Shown: positions 11,040 through 21,048, counted from the first letter of the stretch. The stretch: DNA of 64,000 bases from Pseudomonas viridiflava (GCF_900585905.1 NZ_UTVH01000024.1:95627-159626); one strand, 5' to 3'. The notes: generated by a model from the sequence alone, not told the origin. Program-made: numbers and translations.

Positions 11040-12494
11040 GTGATCCAATTTCTCGTTAACGACGAACTGCGCAGTGAGCACGTTCTGGACCCCAATCTGA
11101 CCGTCCTCGATTATCTTCGCGAGCATCTGCACAAGACCGGCACCAAAGAAGGTTGCGCCAGCGGCGATTGTGGCGCCTGCACGGTAGTGGTGGGCGAGCT
11201 GCACACCGATGAATCCGGCACCGACAGCCTGCGCTACAGGAGCCTGAATGCCTGCCTCACCTTCGTTGCGGCGCTGCATGGCAAACAGCTGATCAGCGTC
11301 GAGGGCCTAAAGCATCAGGGGCAGTTGCACAGCGTGCAGCAGGCAATGGTCGACTGCCACGGTTCCCAGTGCGGCTTCTGCACCCCGGGTTTTGTCATGT
11401 CGCTGTTTGCCCTGCAGAAGAACAGCACCACTGCCGACGGCCAGCAGGCCCATGAAGCCCTGGCCGGCAATCTTTGCCGCTGCACCGGTTACCGACCAAT
11501 CCTGCAGGCTGCAGAACAGGCGTGCAGGCAAACCGGGCCCGATCAGTTCGATCAGCGTCAGGCGCAGACCATCGCCCGCCTGCGCAGCATCGTGCCCAAC
11601 AGCACCGCCGAGCTGGTGGATGGCGACAAGCGTTGCCTGGTACCGCTGACGGTCGCCGATCTGGCACATCTGTATGAAGCCCACCCCCAGGCGAGGCTGC
11701 TGGCAGGCGGCACCGATCTGGCGCTGGAAGTGACCCAGTTGCACCGCGTGCTGCCGGTCATGATCCATGTCGGCAACATCGCCGAACTCAAGCGCATCGA
11801 GCACCACGATGACCATCTGCAGATCGGCGCAGCCACTTCCCTGACCGATTGCTATGCCGCGCTGGCCGCTGAATACCCCGATTTCGGTCAGTTGCTGCAG
11901 CGTTTCGCGTCTTTGCAGATCCGCAATCAGGGCACCCTGGGTGGCAACATCGGCAACGCATCGCCCATTGGTGACGCCCCGCCGCTGCTGATCGCCCTGG
12001 GCGCGCAGCTGGTACTGCGCAAAGGTGAAACACGTCGCACCCTGGCGCTGGAGGACTACTTTGTCGACTACCGGGTAACCGCACGGCAAGACAGCGAGTT
12101 CATCGAAAGCATCATCGTGCCCCGTGCCAGCGCGGCGCGGCAGTTCCGTGCCTACAAGGTCTCGAAGCGCCTGGACGACGACATATCAGCAGTGTGCGCG
12201 GCGTTCTGCCTGGAGATTGAACAGGGCGTGGTCAGCACGGCCCGTGCAGCGTTCGGTGGCATGGCCGCGACACCGCGACGCGCCACGCACTGCGAACAGG
12301 CACTGATCGGCGCGGCCTGGACCCAGGCCACCGTCGAAAAGGCGTGCGCCGCCCTGACCGAAGATTTCAGCCCGCTGTCGGACTTTCGCGCCAGCCGCGC
12401 TTATCGCTTGCTGACGGCGCAGAACCTGCTGCGCAAATACTTCATCGAACTGCAATCGCCGCACATCGAAACCCGGGTAACTGCTTATGTCTAA
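11040..12494 (+). CDS. xdhA: Xanthine dehydrogenase small subunit XdhA
   Basis: This subunit carries the iron-sulfur clusters and FAD that pass electrons from the molybdenum site of XdhB to NAD+. I place the start at the GTG at 11040 (IQFLVNDELRSEH), with AGAGG just upstream, rather than the GTG at 11022. The plant-type 2Fe-2S ligands are in GCASGDCGAC (C39, C44, C47). The second cluster ligands are in QCGFCTPGF and CRCTGYRP. An FAD-binding domain follows (LAGGTDLALEV, NQGTLGGNIGNASPIGD). It overlaps xdhB by 8 bases. About 484 residues, normal for bacterial XdhA. Confidence 0.96.
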   Translation: MIQFLVNDELRSEHVLDPNLTVLDYLREHLHKTGTKEGCASGDCGACTVVVGELHTDESGTDSLRYRSLNACLTFVAALHGKQLISVEGLKHQGQLHSVQQAMVDCHGSQCGFCTPGFVMSLFALQKNSTTADGQQAHEALAGNLCRCTGYRPILQAAEQACRQTGPDQFDQRQAQTIARLRSIVPNSTAELVDGDKRCLVPLTVADLAHLYEAHPQARLLAGGTDLALEVTQLHRVLPVMIHVGNIAELKRIEHHDDHLQIGAATSLTDCYAALAAEYPDFGQLLQRFASLQIRNQGTLGGNIGNASPIGDAPPLLIALGAQLVLRKGETRRTLALEDYFVDYRVTARQDSEFIESIIVPRASAARQFRAYKVSKRLDDDISAVCAAFCLEIEQGVVSTARAAFGGMAATPRRATHCEQALIGAAWTQATVEKACAALTEDFSPLSDFRASRAYRLLTAQNLLRKYFIELQSPHIETRVTAYV

Positions 12495-14844
12495 GCACGA
12501 CGCGGTACATTCCCAGGCTGAGATGATTGCCCTGTTTCAGCAGGACCTGACCACTGGCGTCGGCCGCAGCGTCAAGCACGACAGTGCCGATAAACACGTG
12601 TCCGGCGAAGCCATCTACATTGATGACCGGCTGGAGTTCCCCAATCAGCTGCATGTGTATGCACGCCTTTCCGACCGCGCCCATGCCCGCATCATCAGCG
12701 TCGATACCACGCCCTGCTACGCCTTCGACGGCGTGCGCATCGCGATCACTCACGCCGACATTCCGGGTCTCAAAGACATCGGACCGCTGCTGCCCGGCGA
12801 TCCTTTGCTGGCCATCGACAAGGTGGAATTCGTTGGCCAGCCGGTGCTGGCAGTCGCTGCACGCAGCCTGGACATCGCGCGCCAAGCGGCCATGGCAGCG
12901 GTGATCGAGTACCAAGACCTGGAGCCGGTGCTGGATGTGGTGCAGGCACTGCGCGACAAGCATTTTGTGCTCGACAGCCACACCCATCAACGCGGTGATT
13001 CGGCAGCAGCCCTCGCCGCTGCCGAGCACCGTTTGCAAGGCAGTCTGCACATCGGCGGGCAGGAGCACTTCTATCTGGAGACCCAGATTTCATCGGTGAT
13101 GCCGATGGAAGACGGCGGCATGATTGTTTACTGCTCGACCCAGAACCCCACCGAAATCCAGAAGCTGGTGGCCGAAGTGCTGGACGTGCCGATGAACCGC
13201 ATCGTCGTCGACATGCGCCGCATGGGTGGCGGTTTTGGCGGCAAGGAAACCCAGGCGGCGAGCCCCGCCTGCCTGTGCGCGGTGATCGCAGCCCTGACCG
13301 GGCAGCCGACCAAGATGCGCCTGCCCCGGGTCGAAGACATGCTGATGACCGGTAAACGTCACCCGTTCTACATCGAGTACGACGTCGGTTTCGATGCTGA
13401 CGGTCGCCTGCACGGCATTGTTCTGGACCTGGCGGGCAACTGCGGCTATTCACCCGACCTCTCGGCGTCCATCGTCGACCGGGCGATGTTTCACGCCGAC
13501 AACGCCTATTACCTGGGCGAGGCGACGATCAACGGCCACCGTTGCAAGACCAACACCGCGTCCAACACGGCCTATCGGGGGTTCGGCGGGCCGCAGGGGA
13601 TGGTCGCCATCGAGGAGGTGATGGACGTCATCGCCCGCCACCTGGGCAAGGACCCGTTGCAGGTGCGTATCGCCAACTACTACGGCAAGACCGAGCGCAA
13701 CGTCACCCACTACCACCAGACCGTCGAGCACAACTTGCTGCAGGAGATGACCGCCCAACTGCGTGCCAGCAGCCAGTACGATCTGCGGCGCGAGGCCATA
13801 AAGAGCTTCAACGCCAGCAGCCCGATCCTGAAGAAAGGCCTGGCGCTTACCCCGGTCAAGTTCGGTATTTCGTTCACCGCCAGTTTCCTCAATCAGGCCG
13901 GCGCCCTGATTCACATCTACACCGACGGCAGCATCCACCTGAATCACGGCGGTACAGAAATGGGTCAGGGCTTGAACGTGAAAGTCGCCCAGGTGGTGGC
14001 CGAAGTGTTCCAGGTCGACATCAGCCGCATCCAGATCACCGCGACCAACACCGACAAGGTGCCCAACACCTCACCCACCGCAGCCTCCAGCGGCACTGAC
14101 CTGAACGGCAAGGCGGCGCAGAATGCCGCCGAAATCCTCAAGCAGCGCCTGGTGGAATTTGCCGCCCGGCATTTTGCCGTAGCCGAAACCGACGTGGAGT
14201 TTCGCAACGGCCACGTGCGCGCCGGTGAGCAGATGCTGTCGTTTCAGTCGCTGGCACAGCTGGCGTGGATGGGCCAGGTGTCGCTGTCGAGCACGGGTTA
14301 TTACAAGACGCCGAAGATTTTCTACGACCGCAGCCAGGCGCGAGGTCGGCCGTTCTATTATTTCGCCTTCGGCGCGGCGTGCAGCGAGGTGATCATCGAC
14401 ACCCTCACCGGCGAGTACAAAATGCTGCGCACTGACATCCTTCATGACGTTGGCGCTTCGCTGAACCCGGCGATCGATATCGGTCAGGTCGAAGGCGGCT
14501 TCATTCAGGGCATGGGCTGGCTGACCACTGAAGAACTGGTGTGGAATGACCAGGGCAAGCTGATGACCAGCGGCCCGGCCAGCTACAAGATTCCAGCGGT
14601 GGCGGATGTACCGCTGGACCTGCGCGTAAACCTGGTGGAAAACCGCAAGAACCCGGAAGACACCGTGTTCCATTCCAAGGCAGTGGGCGAGCCGCCGTTC
14701 ATGCTGGGCATTTCGGTCTGGTGCGCGATCAAGGACGCGGTGGCAAGCCTGGGCGACTATCGTCATCAACCAAGCATCGATGCGCCTGCGACACCTGAGC
14801 GGGTGCTGTGGGGCTGCGAGCAGATGCGCAAGCTGAGGACTTAG
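12487..14844 (+). CDS. xdhB: Xanthine dehydrogenase large (molybdopterin) subunit XdhB
   Basis: This subunit oxidises hypoxanthine to xanthine and xanthine to urate at a molybdopterin centre. The 785-residue protein has the a/b hammerhead start (KHVSGEAIYIDDRLE), MGGGFGGKETQ, the conserved TAYRGFGGPQGM arginine loop, NHGGTEMGQGLNVKV, and a C-terminal KAVGEPPFMLGISVW that includes the conserved active-site glutamate region. Translation is coupled to xdhA by an 8-base overlap, and xdhC follows after 56 bases. Confidence 0.97.
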   Translation: MSKHDAVHSQAEMIALFQQDLTTGVGRSVKHDSADKHVSGEAIYIDDRLEFPNQLHVYARLSDRAHARIISVDTTPCYAFDGVRIAITHADIPGLKDIGPLLPGDPLLAIDKVEFVGQPVLAVAARSLDIARQAAMAAVIEYQDLEPVLDVVQALRDKHFVLDSHTHQRGDSAAALAAAEHRLQGSLHIGGQEHFYLETQISSVMPMEDGGMIVYCSTQNPTEIQKLVAEVLDVPMNRIVVDMRRMGGGFGGKETQAASPACLCAVIAALTGQPTKMRLPRVEDMLMTGKRHPFYIEYDVGFDADGRLHGIVLDLAGNCGYSPDLSASIVDRAMFHADNAYYLGEATINGHRCKTNTASNTAYRGFGGPQGMVAIEEVMDVIARHLGKDPLQVRIANYYGKTERNVTHYHQTVEHNLLQEMTAQLRASSQYDLRREAIKSFNASSPILKKGLALTPVKFGISFTASFLNQAGALIHIYTDGSIHLNHGGTEMGQGLNVKVAQVVAEVFQVDISRIQITATNTDKVPNTSPTAASSGTDLNGKAAQNAAEILKQRLVEFAARHFAVAETDVEFRNGHVRAGEQMLSFQSLAQLAWMGQVSLSSTGYYKTPKIFYDRSQARGRPFYYFAFGAACSEVIIDTLTGEYKMLRTDILHDVGASLNPAIDIGQVEGGFIQGMGWLTTEELVWNDQGKLMTSGPASYKIPAVADVPLDLRVNLVENRKNPEDTVFHSKAVGEPPFMLGISVWCAIKDAVASLGDYRHQPSIDAPATPERVLWGCEQMRKLRT

Positions 14845-14900
14845 GCCATGCGTGCAACGATGCCCTGCCTGCGCTTTGCACAACGGCCGAGGAGAACCCC

Positions 14901-15737
14901 ATGAACGACTGGATCAGTGCCCTCGCCGACCTGCAAGGCCGGGGTGAAACCTGCGTGCTGGTGACCATCATCGAAGAACAGGGCTCGACGCCACGTAACG
15001 CGGGCTCGAAAATGGTGGTCGGCGCCCAGCGGATTTTTGACACCATCGGTGGCGGGCATCTGGAATACAAGGCCATGGCCATCGCGCGGGAGATGCTGGC
15101 CAGCGGCGATCGAGCGCCGCGTCTTGAGCGCTTCAGCCTGGGCGCCAGCCTTGGCCAGTGCTGTGGCGGGGTCAATGTACTGCTGTTTGAACCCATGGGC
15201 CAGCCCCAGGCACAGATCGCCGTGTTTGGCGCCGGTCATGTGGCGCGGGCACTGGTGCCGCTGCTGGTGGCCCTGCCCTGCCGCGTGCGCTGGATTGATT
15301 CGCGCGAGCATGAGTTCCCACCGCAACTGCCCCAGGGCGTGCGCCGGATCATTGCCGAAGACCCGCTGGAGGAAGTCGAGCACCTGCCTGCGGGCAGTTA
15401 CTGCGTCGTCATGACCCACAATCACGCGCTGGATCTGGAGCTGAGCGCCGCGATACTGCGCCGGGGTGACTTTGCCTGGTTCGGCCTGATCGGCTCGAAA
15501 ACCAAACGCGCCCGGTTCGAGCATCGGCTGCGCGACCGCGGCTTCGACCCGTCACTCGTGCAGCGCATGCGATGCCCCATGGGCCTGGCCGAAGTGAAAG
15601 GCAAACTGCCGATGGAAATCGCCATTTCAGTGGCCGCTGAAATAATCGCCACCTATAACGTCAATTTCGGACAGCAAGGCGCCAGCGCCGAACCTGTTGC
15701 CAAACTGCTGCCGGTTTCACGCCGCAGCCAGGCCTGA
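14901..15737 (+). CDS. xdhC: Xanthine dehydrogenase accessory protein XdhC
   Basis: XdhC binds and sulfurates the molybdenum cofactor and hands it to XdhB; it is not part of the mature enzyme. The 278-residue product starts at the ATG at 14901 behind GGAGAA. It contains VTIIEEQGSTPRNAGSKMVV, the GASLGQCCGGVNVLL motif with paired cysteines (family hallmark), and a Rossmann-like half (AVFGAGHVARALVPLL). It ends 10 bases before guaD, so it is part of the same operon. Confidence 0.95.
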   Translation: MNDWISALADLQGRGETCVLVTIIEEQGSTPRNAGSKMVVGAQRIFDTIGGGHLEYKAMAIAREMLASGDRAPRLERFSLGASLGQCCGGVNVLLFEPMGQPQAQIAVFGAGHVARALVPLLVALPCRVRWIDSREHEFPPQLPQGVRRIIAEDPLEEVEHLPAGSYCVVMTHNHALDLELSAAILRRGDFAWFGLIGSKTKRARFEHRLRDRGFDPSLVQRMRCPMGLAEVKGKLPMEIAISVAAEIIATYNVNFGQQGASAEPVAKLLPVSRRSQA

Positions 15738-15747
15738 TGAGAGAACT

Positions 15748-17055
15748 ATGAACACATGTAAAAAAGCCTATCGCGCCGCGATTCTGCACTGCATCGATGA
15801 CCCGGCCGAGGTCGGCATCGAGGCGTCGTACCAGTATTTTGCTGACGGTCTGCTGCTGGTGGAAGATGGCAAGATTGCTGCCATTGGCCCGGCTGAGCAA
15901 CTGCTGAGCCAACTCGATGCGGGCGTCGATCTGGTTGAATACAAAGACGCGCTGATCACCCCGGGCTTCATCGACACTCACATCCACCTGCCGCAGACCG
16001 GGATGATCGGCTCTTACGGCGAACGCCTGCTGGACTGGCTCAATACCTACACCTTCCCCTGCGAGCAGCAGTTTGCCGACCCTGCCCATTCGGCGCAGGT
16101 GGCTGACATTTTCATCAAGGAATTGCTGCGCAACGGCACCACCACGGCGCTGGTGTTCGGCAGTGTCCACAAGGAATCGGTGGAAGCGTTTTTCGAGGCG
16201 GCGCACGCGCTCAATCTACGCATGATCGCGGGCAAGGTGATGATGGACCGCAACGCGCCGGACTACCTGACCGATACCGCCGAGTCCGGCTACGCCGACA
16301 GCAAAAGCCTGATCGAACGCTGGCATGGCAAGGGGCGGCTGCACTACGCGGTAACGCCACGCTTCGCGCCCACCAGCACTGAAGAGCAACTGACCCTGGC
16401 CGGGCAACTGCTCAGGGAGTTTCCCGGGCTTTACCTGCAGACCCACATCAGCGAAAACGTCGAGGAGGTGCAATGGGTCAAGGCGCTGTTCCCCGAGCGC
16501 AGCGGCTATCTGGATGTGTATGACCACTACCAGTTGCTGGGCGAACGGTCGGTGTTTGCCCATGGTGTGCATTTATGCGATACCGAATGCGCACGCCTGG
16601 CCGAGACCGGCTCGGCGATTGCCTTCTGCCCGACATCAAATCTTTTCCTGGGCAGCGGTCTGTTCAATCTGCCCATGGCGGAAAAGCACAAGGTCAACGT
16701 CGGCGTCGGTACGGATGTGGGCGGCGGTACCAGTTTCTCGATCCTGCAGACCCTCAACGAAGCCTACAAAGTGATGCAGATGCAAGGCGCCCGCTTGAGC
16801 CCGTTCAAGTCGTTGTACCTGGCCACCCTGGGCGGCGCACGGGCGTTGCGCCTGGATGACCGCGTGGGCAGCCTGCAAGTGGGCAACGAAGCGGATTTTC
16901 TGGTGCTGGATTATCACGCCACGCCGCTGCTGTCCTACCGCCTGAGCCAGGCCCGAGACATCGCCGAAACCCTGTTCGTGCTGATGACCCTGGGCGATGA
17001 CCGGGTGGTGCAGGAAACCTGGTCTGCGGGCGTACGGGTGCATCGTCGAGGCTAA
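15748..17055 (+). CDS. guaD: Guanine deaminase
   Basis: GuaD converts guanine to xanthine and ammonia, feeding xanthine dehydrogenase. The 435-residue amidohydrolase starts at 15748. It has the metal-binding HIHLPQTG (HxH), LLDWLNTYTFPCEQQF, and downstream metal ligands in LQTHISEN, FAHGVHL and GVGTDVGGGTSFS. These last motifs, with the PQ after HIHL, are typical of guanine deaminases among amidohydrolases. It closes the xdhABC-guaD transcription unit; a REP doublet follows. Confidence 0.95.
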   Translation: MNTCKKAYRAAILHCIDDPAEVGIEASYQYFADGLLLVEDGKIAAIGPAEQLLSQLDAGVDLVEYKDALITPGFIDTHIHLPQTGMIGSYGERLLDWLNTYTFPCEQQFADPAHSAQVADIFIKELLRNGTTTALVFGSVHKESVEAFFEAAHALNLRMIAGKVMMDRNAPDYLTDTAESGYADSKSLIERWHGKGRLHYAVTPRFAPTSTEEQLTLAGQLLREFPGLYLQTHISENVEEVQWVKALFPERSGYLDVYDHYQLLGERSVFAHGVHLCDTECARLAETGSAIAFCPTSNLFLGSGLFNLPMAEKHKVNVGVGTDVGGGTSFSILQTLNEAYKVMQMQGARLSPFKSLYLATLGGARALRLDDRVGSLQVGNEADFLVLDYHATPLLSYRLSQARDIAETLFVLMTLGDDRVVQETWSAGVRVHRRG

Positions 17056-17142
17056 CGAGTCAGATCAATAGCCCTCGCAGCCGTCGTAATCTATACGAAG
17101 CTCTCGCCATACAGACGCCGCGCTGTCGCACGACATCGAACT

Positions 17143-17208
17143 GTAGGAGCCAACTTGTTGGCGAAGCGGCGTGACTAACAACGTCTCGCCAACAAGTTGG
17201 CTCCGACA
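17143..17208. repeat. REP doublet (REPIN-like), second copy
   Basis: AGGAGCCAACTTGTTGGCGA at 17145-17164 is mirrored by TCGCCAACAAGTTGGCTCC at 17186-17204. The arms match the element at 5438-5508 except for one base. It sits between the convergent guaD and uraH genes, where it may also end transcription. Confidence 0.8.
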
Positions 17209-17272
17209 GAGAAGTATTCCAGATCAGGTCGTTACGTTGTTGACCACCGCGCGCAGAATTCCTGCAAATCAC

Positions 17273-17626
17273 CTAACTCCCGCGATACGTCGAATAGCTG
17301 TAAGGCGAAAGCAGCAACGGCACGTGGTAATGCTCCTGCCCGGCATCAATGCCAAAACGCAACACCACCACATCGAGGAACGCAGGATCCGGCAGCGCCA
17401 GGCCACGCGCCCGGTAATAGTCACCGGCGTGAAACTGCAGTTGATACACGCCTGATCGGTACGCATCGCCCTGCAACAACGGCGCTTCGCAGCGGCCATC
17501 GGCGTTGGTCAGTGCCTGGGCCAGCAGCGTCAACTGTTCACCGTCAACGCGGTACAGGCGGATGGCGATTGCAGCACCCGGACACCCATTGGCGGCGTCG
17601 AGAACATGTGTCGTGAGTTTTCCCAT
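17273..17626 (-). CDS. uraH: 5-hydroxyisourate hydrolase (transthyretin-like)
   Basis: This enzyme hydrolyses 5-hydroxyisourate, the product of urate oxidation, to OHCU. The 117-residue protein has the N-terminal LTTHVLDAANG, the central arginine-containing region and ends YSTYRGS, close to the C-terminal YRGS tetrapeptide that marks hydrolases and separates them from true transthyretins. It is divergent from puuE; the 356-base gap between them carries the two palindromes noted below. Confidence 0.95.
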   Translation of the reverse strand: MGKLTTHVLDAANGCPGAAIAIRLYRVDGEQLTLLAQALTNADGRCEAPLLQGDAYRSGVYQLQFHAGDYYRARGLALPDPAFLDVVVLRFGIDAGQEHYHVPLLLSPYSYSTYRGS

Positions 17627-17726
17627 GGCCGCTCAGCGCCCCTTTTGTCGGCAGGATTTTCCATCACGCACCGGTTCAGTGCGCAGTCGTGTCTGGGACG
17701 GATCACACCGCCCGCCCAGAGGAAAA

Positions 17727-17736
17727 CTGTACACAA
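17727..17736. promoter_or_regulatory. Imperfect GntR-type palindrome before uraH
   Basis: CTGTACACAA differs from the palindrome at 17911-17920 by two bases and lies 101 bases upstream of the uraH start. The yGT...ACr form is compatible with operators of FCD-type GntR regulators. Assignment is inference. Confidence 0.3.
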
Positions 17737-17910
17737 TAAAGGGACCCGCGTTCAGCCCTAATTACCCACGCAGCAGTGAGACAAGAAACAGCCAAGCATT
17801 GACCATCCCTAACTTTTCTATCGATAACCTGACCTGTCGGGCAAGTTTTTTGCAAAGCAATGGGACAGAGGTGCGTGAAGGAAACTCAGCGTGACAATCG
17901 GCAAAACCCT

Positions 17911-17920
17911 TTGTATACAA
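17911..17920. promoter_or_regulatory. TTGTATACAA palindrome before puuE
   Basis: TTGTATACAA is a perfect 10-bp palindrome 62 bases upstream of the puuE GTG, in the divergent uraH/puuE promoter region. Its form is compatible with a FadR/FCD GntR operator, and the GntR gene at 10106-10765 is the obvious candidate partner. The rest of 17627-17982 shows no gene. Confidence 0.45.
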
Positions 17921-17982
17921 TCGATGGCGATTGCACCCCGACCTTCTTCATGAAAGACACTCAAGCCATAAGGAACATTGCA

Positions 17983-18912
17983 GTGAGCGCTGACTACCCT
18001 CGCGACCTGATCGGTTACGGCAGCACCCCGCCCCACCCGCGCTGGCCGGGCGATGCGCGGATTGCGCTGTCATTCGTGCTCAACTACGAAGAAGGCGGCG
18101 AGCGCAATATCCTCCATGGCGACACTGAATCCGAAGCCTTCCTCTCGGAAATGGTGGCGGCGCAACCGCTGCAGGGCGAGCGCAACATGAGCATGGAATC
18201 GCTCTACGAATATGGCAGCCGTGCCGGGGTCTGGCGCATCCTCAGGCTGTTCAAGGCACACGATATTCCACTGACCGTTTTTGCCGTAGCGATGGCTGCC
18301 CAGCGCCATCCCGACGTCATCCGCGCCATGGTTGCCGACGGCCATGAAATCTGCAGCCACGGCTACCGCTGGATCGACTACCAGCACATGGACGAGGCCA
18401 CCGAGCGCGAGCAGATGCGCCAGGCCATCCGCATCCTCACCGAGCTCAGCGGCCAGCGCCCGCTGGGCTGGTACACCGGGCGCACCGGGCCTAATACCCG
18501 GCGTCTGGTAATGGAAGAAGGCGGCTTTCTCTATGACTGCGACACCTACGACGACGACCTGCCCTACTGGGAGCCCAACAACCCCACTGGCAAGGCACAC
18601 CTGGTGATCCCGTACACCCTGGACACCAACGACATGCGCTTCACCCAGGTGCAGGGTTTCAACACGGGCGAGCAATTCTTCCAGTACCTCAAAGATGCGT
18701 TCGACGTGCTCTACGCCGAGGGCGAGCAGGCACCGAAAATGCTTTCCATCGGCCTGCACTGTCGCCTGATCGGGCGCCCGGCGCGGCTGGCAGCGCTCAA
18801 GCGTTTCATCGAATACGCTCGCGGCCATCAGCAGGTCTGGTTTGCCCGCAGGGTGGACATCGCCCGCCACTGGCATGCCGAACATCCCTTTGCGCCGGAG
18901 GACGCGTCATGA
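17983..18912 (+). CDS. puuE: Allantoinase PuuE (polysaccharide-deacetylase fold)
   Basis: PuuE opens the ring of allantoin to allantoate. The 309-residue protein is a metal-independent-type member of the NodB/polysaccharide deacetylase fold, with ARIALSFVLNYEEGGE, NMSMESLYEYGSRAGVWR, GHEICSHGYRWIDYQ and LGWYTGRTGPNTRRL. I take the GTG at 17983 as start because AAGGA lies eight bases upstream and homology begins at SADYPRDLIGYG; an in-frame ATG at 17950 is possible. Its stop overlaps the uraD start by four bases (ATGA). Confidence 0.93.
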   Translation: MSADYPRDLIGYGSTPPHPRWPGDARIALSFVLNYEEGGERNILHGDTESEAFLSEMVAAQPLQGERNMSMESLYEYGSRAGVWRILRLFKAHDIPLTVFAVAMAAQRHPDVIRAMVADGHEICSHGYRWIDYQHMDEATEREQMRQAIRILTELSGQRPLGWYTGRTGPNTRRLVMEEGGFLYDCDTYDDDLPYWEPNNPTGKAHLVIPYTLDTNDMRFTQVQGFNTGEQFFQYLKDAFDVLYAEGEQAPKMLSIGLHCRLIGRPARLAALKRFIEYARGHQQVWFARRVDIARHWHAEHPFAPEDAS

Positions 18913-19424
18913 GCCGCTTTCAGACGCTGCAACCTTCGAGCCTGAGCCGTGGCGAGTTCATCGACGCCTTCGCTGACATCTACGAACACTCGCCCTGGAT
19001 CGCGGCCGCTGCCTACGATCAGGGTTTGCTGGAGGAACTGGACGAGGTCGAAACGCTGCATGCGCGCATGAGCCTGATCGTCCTGCTGGCCGACCACCAC
19101 CAGCAACTGGCGCTGATCAAGGCGCACCCCGACCTTGCCGGGAAAGCCGCCATCCAGGGCGAGCTGACCGAGGCGAGCCAGGGTGAACAGGCCGACGCCG
19201 GTATCCATCAATGCACGCCGGAAGAATTCCAGCGTTTCACGGCGCTGAATGAGGCCTACAAGGCAACGTTCGCCTTCCCGTTCATCATGGCGGTGAAAGG
19301 CAGCAACCGACATGAAATCCTCGCGGCGTTCGAATCGCGCCTGCACAACTCAACAGATGAAGAATTCGCCTTCGCCCTGGGGCAGATCAACAGGATCGCC
19401 CTGTTTCGCCTGCAAGCCCTTTAA
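18909..19424 (+). CDS. uraD: OHCU decarboxylase
   Basis: UraD decarboxylates 2-oxo-4-hydroxy-4-carboxy-5-ureidoimidazoline to S-allantoin. The 171-residue helical protein shows LIKAHPDLAGKAA, with the conserved HPDLAGK catalytic segment, then GIHQCTPEEFQRFTALNEAYKATFAFPFIMAVKG, the family signature. It is translationally coupled to puuE and followed 42 bases later by allantoicase. Confidence 0.95.
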   Translation: MSRFQTLQPSSLSRGEFIDAFADIYEHSPWIAAAAYDQGLLEELDEVETLHARMSLIVLLADHHQQLALIKAHPDLAGKAAIQGELTEASQGEQADAGIHQCTPEEFQRFTALNEAYKATFAFPFIMAVKGSNRHEILAAFESRLHNSTDEEFAFALGQINRIALFRLQAL

Positions 19425-19466
19425 CCGAACCTTTTTCGCCAACGATCAGAAGGCAGACCGAACACG

Positions 19467-20462
19467 ATGAAAGCCTACGCCGCCCCCTTCATGAAGTACG
19501 TCAATCTGGCGGATGCACGCCTGGGTACGAAAGTGCTTTCGGTGACCGATGACTGGTTTGCCGACGCCAACCGCCTGTTTCAACCGACGCCTGCACTATG
19601 GAAAGAAGGCGTGTTTGACGATAACGGCAAGTGGATGGATGGCTGGGAGTCGCGCCGCAAACGCTTCGAGGGCTATGACAGCGCGGTGATCCGCCTCGGT
19701 GTGCCGGGCTCGATCAAGGGCGTGGATATCGACACCTCCTGGTTCACCGGCAACTATCCTCCATCGGCCTCACTGGAGGCGTGCTTCCTGGCTCAGGGCG
19801 AGCCGGATGAACACACCCAGTGGAGCGAAATCCTGCCTGCCGTAGAGCTCAAGGGCGACAGCCACCACTATCATGAAATCAGCGCGGGCCAGCCATTCAG
19901 CCACTTGCGCTTCAACATCTACCCTGACGGCGGCGTCGCCCGCTTGCGCGTCTATGGCGTGCCGTTCCGTGACTGGTCAGCCGTGGGCAGCAGCGAGCAG
20001 CTGGATCTGGTCTCGGCGCTCAACGGTGGCCGCGCCCTGGCCTGCTCCGACGAGCATTACGGCAGCATGAGCAACCTGCTCAACCCCGGACGCGGCGTCA
20101 ACATGGGCGACGGCTGGGAAACGGCGCGGCGCCGCACGCCTGGCAACGACTGGGTCATCATCGCCCTGGGCCATGCGGGGGAAGTGGAACAGATCGTCGT
20201 CGACACCCTGCACTTCAAAGGCAACTACCCCGACAGCTGCTCGATTCAGGGCGCTCTGGTCAAGGGCGGCACTGATAGCCAGATCGAAACCCAGAGCCTG
20301 TTCTGGCGCGAACTGCTGCCCAGCCAGAAGCTGAGCATGCACGCCGAGCACACCTTCGACGAGCAGATCAAGGCGCTGGGGCCAATCACCCATATCCGCC
20401 TGAACGTGTTCCCGGACGGGGGCGTGAGTCGTCTTCGGGTGCTGGGCAAAGTTTCAAAGTAA
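19467..20462 (+). CDS. alc: Allantoicase
   Basis: Allantoicase hydrolyses allantoate to ureidoglycolate and urea. The 331-residue protein has two tandem jelly-roll repeats: the first has [21 protein letters not shown] and [17 protein letters not shown], the second has [16 protein letters not shown] and [17 protein letters not shown]. The paired NYP and PDGG motifs are characteristic. It lies within the puuE-uraD-alc-allA-puuD operon. Confidence 0.96.
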   Translation: MKAYAAPFMKYVNLADARLGTKVLSVTDDWFADANRLFQPTPALWKEGVFDDNGKWMDGWESRRKRFEGYDSAVIRLGVPGSIKGVDIDTSWFTGNYPPSASLEACFLAQGEPDEHTQWSEILPAVELKGDSHHYHEISAGQPFSHLRFNIYPDGGVARLRVYGVPFRDWSAVGSSEQLDLVSALNGGRALACSDEHYGSMSNLLNPGRGVNMGDGWETARRRTPGNDWVIIALGHAGEVEQIVVDTLHFKGNYPDSCSIQGALVKGGTDSQIETQSLFWRELLPSQKLSMHAEHTFDEQIKALGPITHIRLNVFPDGGVSRLRVLGKVSK

Positions 20463-20538
20463 CGCGGCATTGATGCGGCCAGGTTTCCTGTAGGAACCGC
20501 AGCGTTTATCAAATATGAATTCAAACAGAAGACCCAGC

Positions 20539-21048
20539 ATGCGCACACTGATCCTCGAGCCGTTGACCAAAGAAGCCTTTGCGCCGTTTGGCGACGTCAT
20601 CGAAACCGACGGCAGCGATCACTTCATGATCAACAACGGCTCGACGCAACGCTTTCATCGCCTGGCCGAGGTACAGACGGCGGCGGCAGAGGACAAGGCA
20701 ATCATCAGCATCTTTCGCGCCCAGGCGCTGCCCAGGCCGCTGATCATCAGCATGCTGGAACGTCACCCGCTGGGCAGTCAGGCATTCGTGCCACTGCTGG
20801 GCAAGCCTTTTCTGGTCGTGGTCGCGCCCCTCGCCGATGAACCCGATACCGCGCAGGTGCGTGCCTTCGTCGCCAATGGCCGTCAGGGCGTAAATTACCA
20901 TCGCGGCGTCTGGCATCACCCCGTGCTGACCCTCGAAGCGCAGGATGACTTTCTGGTGGTCGACCGCAGCGGCGCGGGCCACAACTGCGACGAGCATTTC
21001 TTCAGCGACAGCGAGAAGCTGCTGCTGGCCCCGACCACTCAGCAGTGA
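20539..21048 (+). CDS. allA: Ureidoglycolate lyase
   Basis: AllA cleaves ureidoglycolate to glyoxylate and urea, completing the pathway. The 169-residue cupin-like protein starts MRTLILEPLTKEAFAPFGDVIE at 20539; a longer frame from 20515 is less likely. It shows LERHPLGSQAFVPLLGKPFLVVVA and GVNYHRGVWHHPVLTL, with the paired histidines of the family. It is followed 42 bases later by puuD. Confidence 0.94.
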   Translation: MRTLILEPLTKEAFAPFGDVIETDGSDHFMINNGSTQRFHRLAEVQTAAAEDKAIISIFRAQALPRPLIISMLERHPLGSQAFVPLLGKPFLVVVAPLADEPDTAQVRAFVANGRQGVNYHRGVWHHPVLTLEAQDDFLVVDRSGAGHNCDEHFFSDSEKLLLAPTTQQ

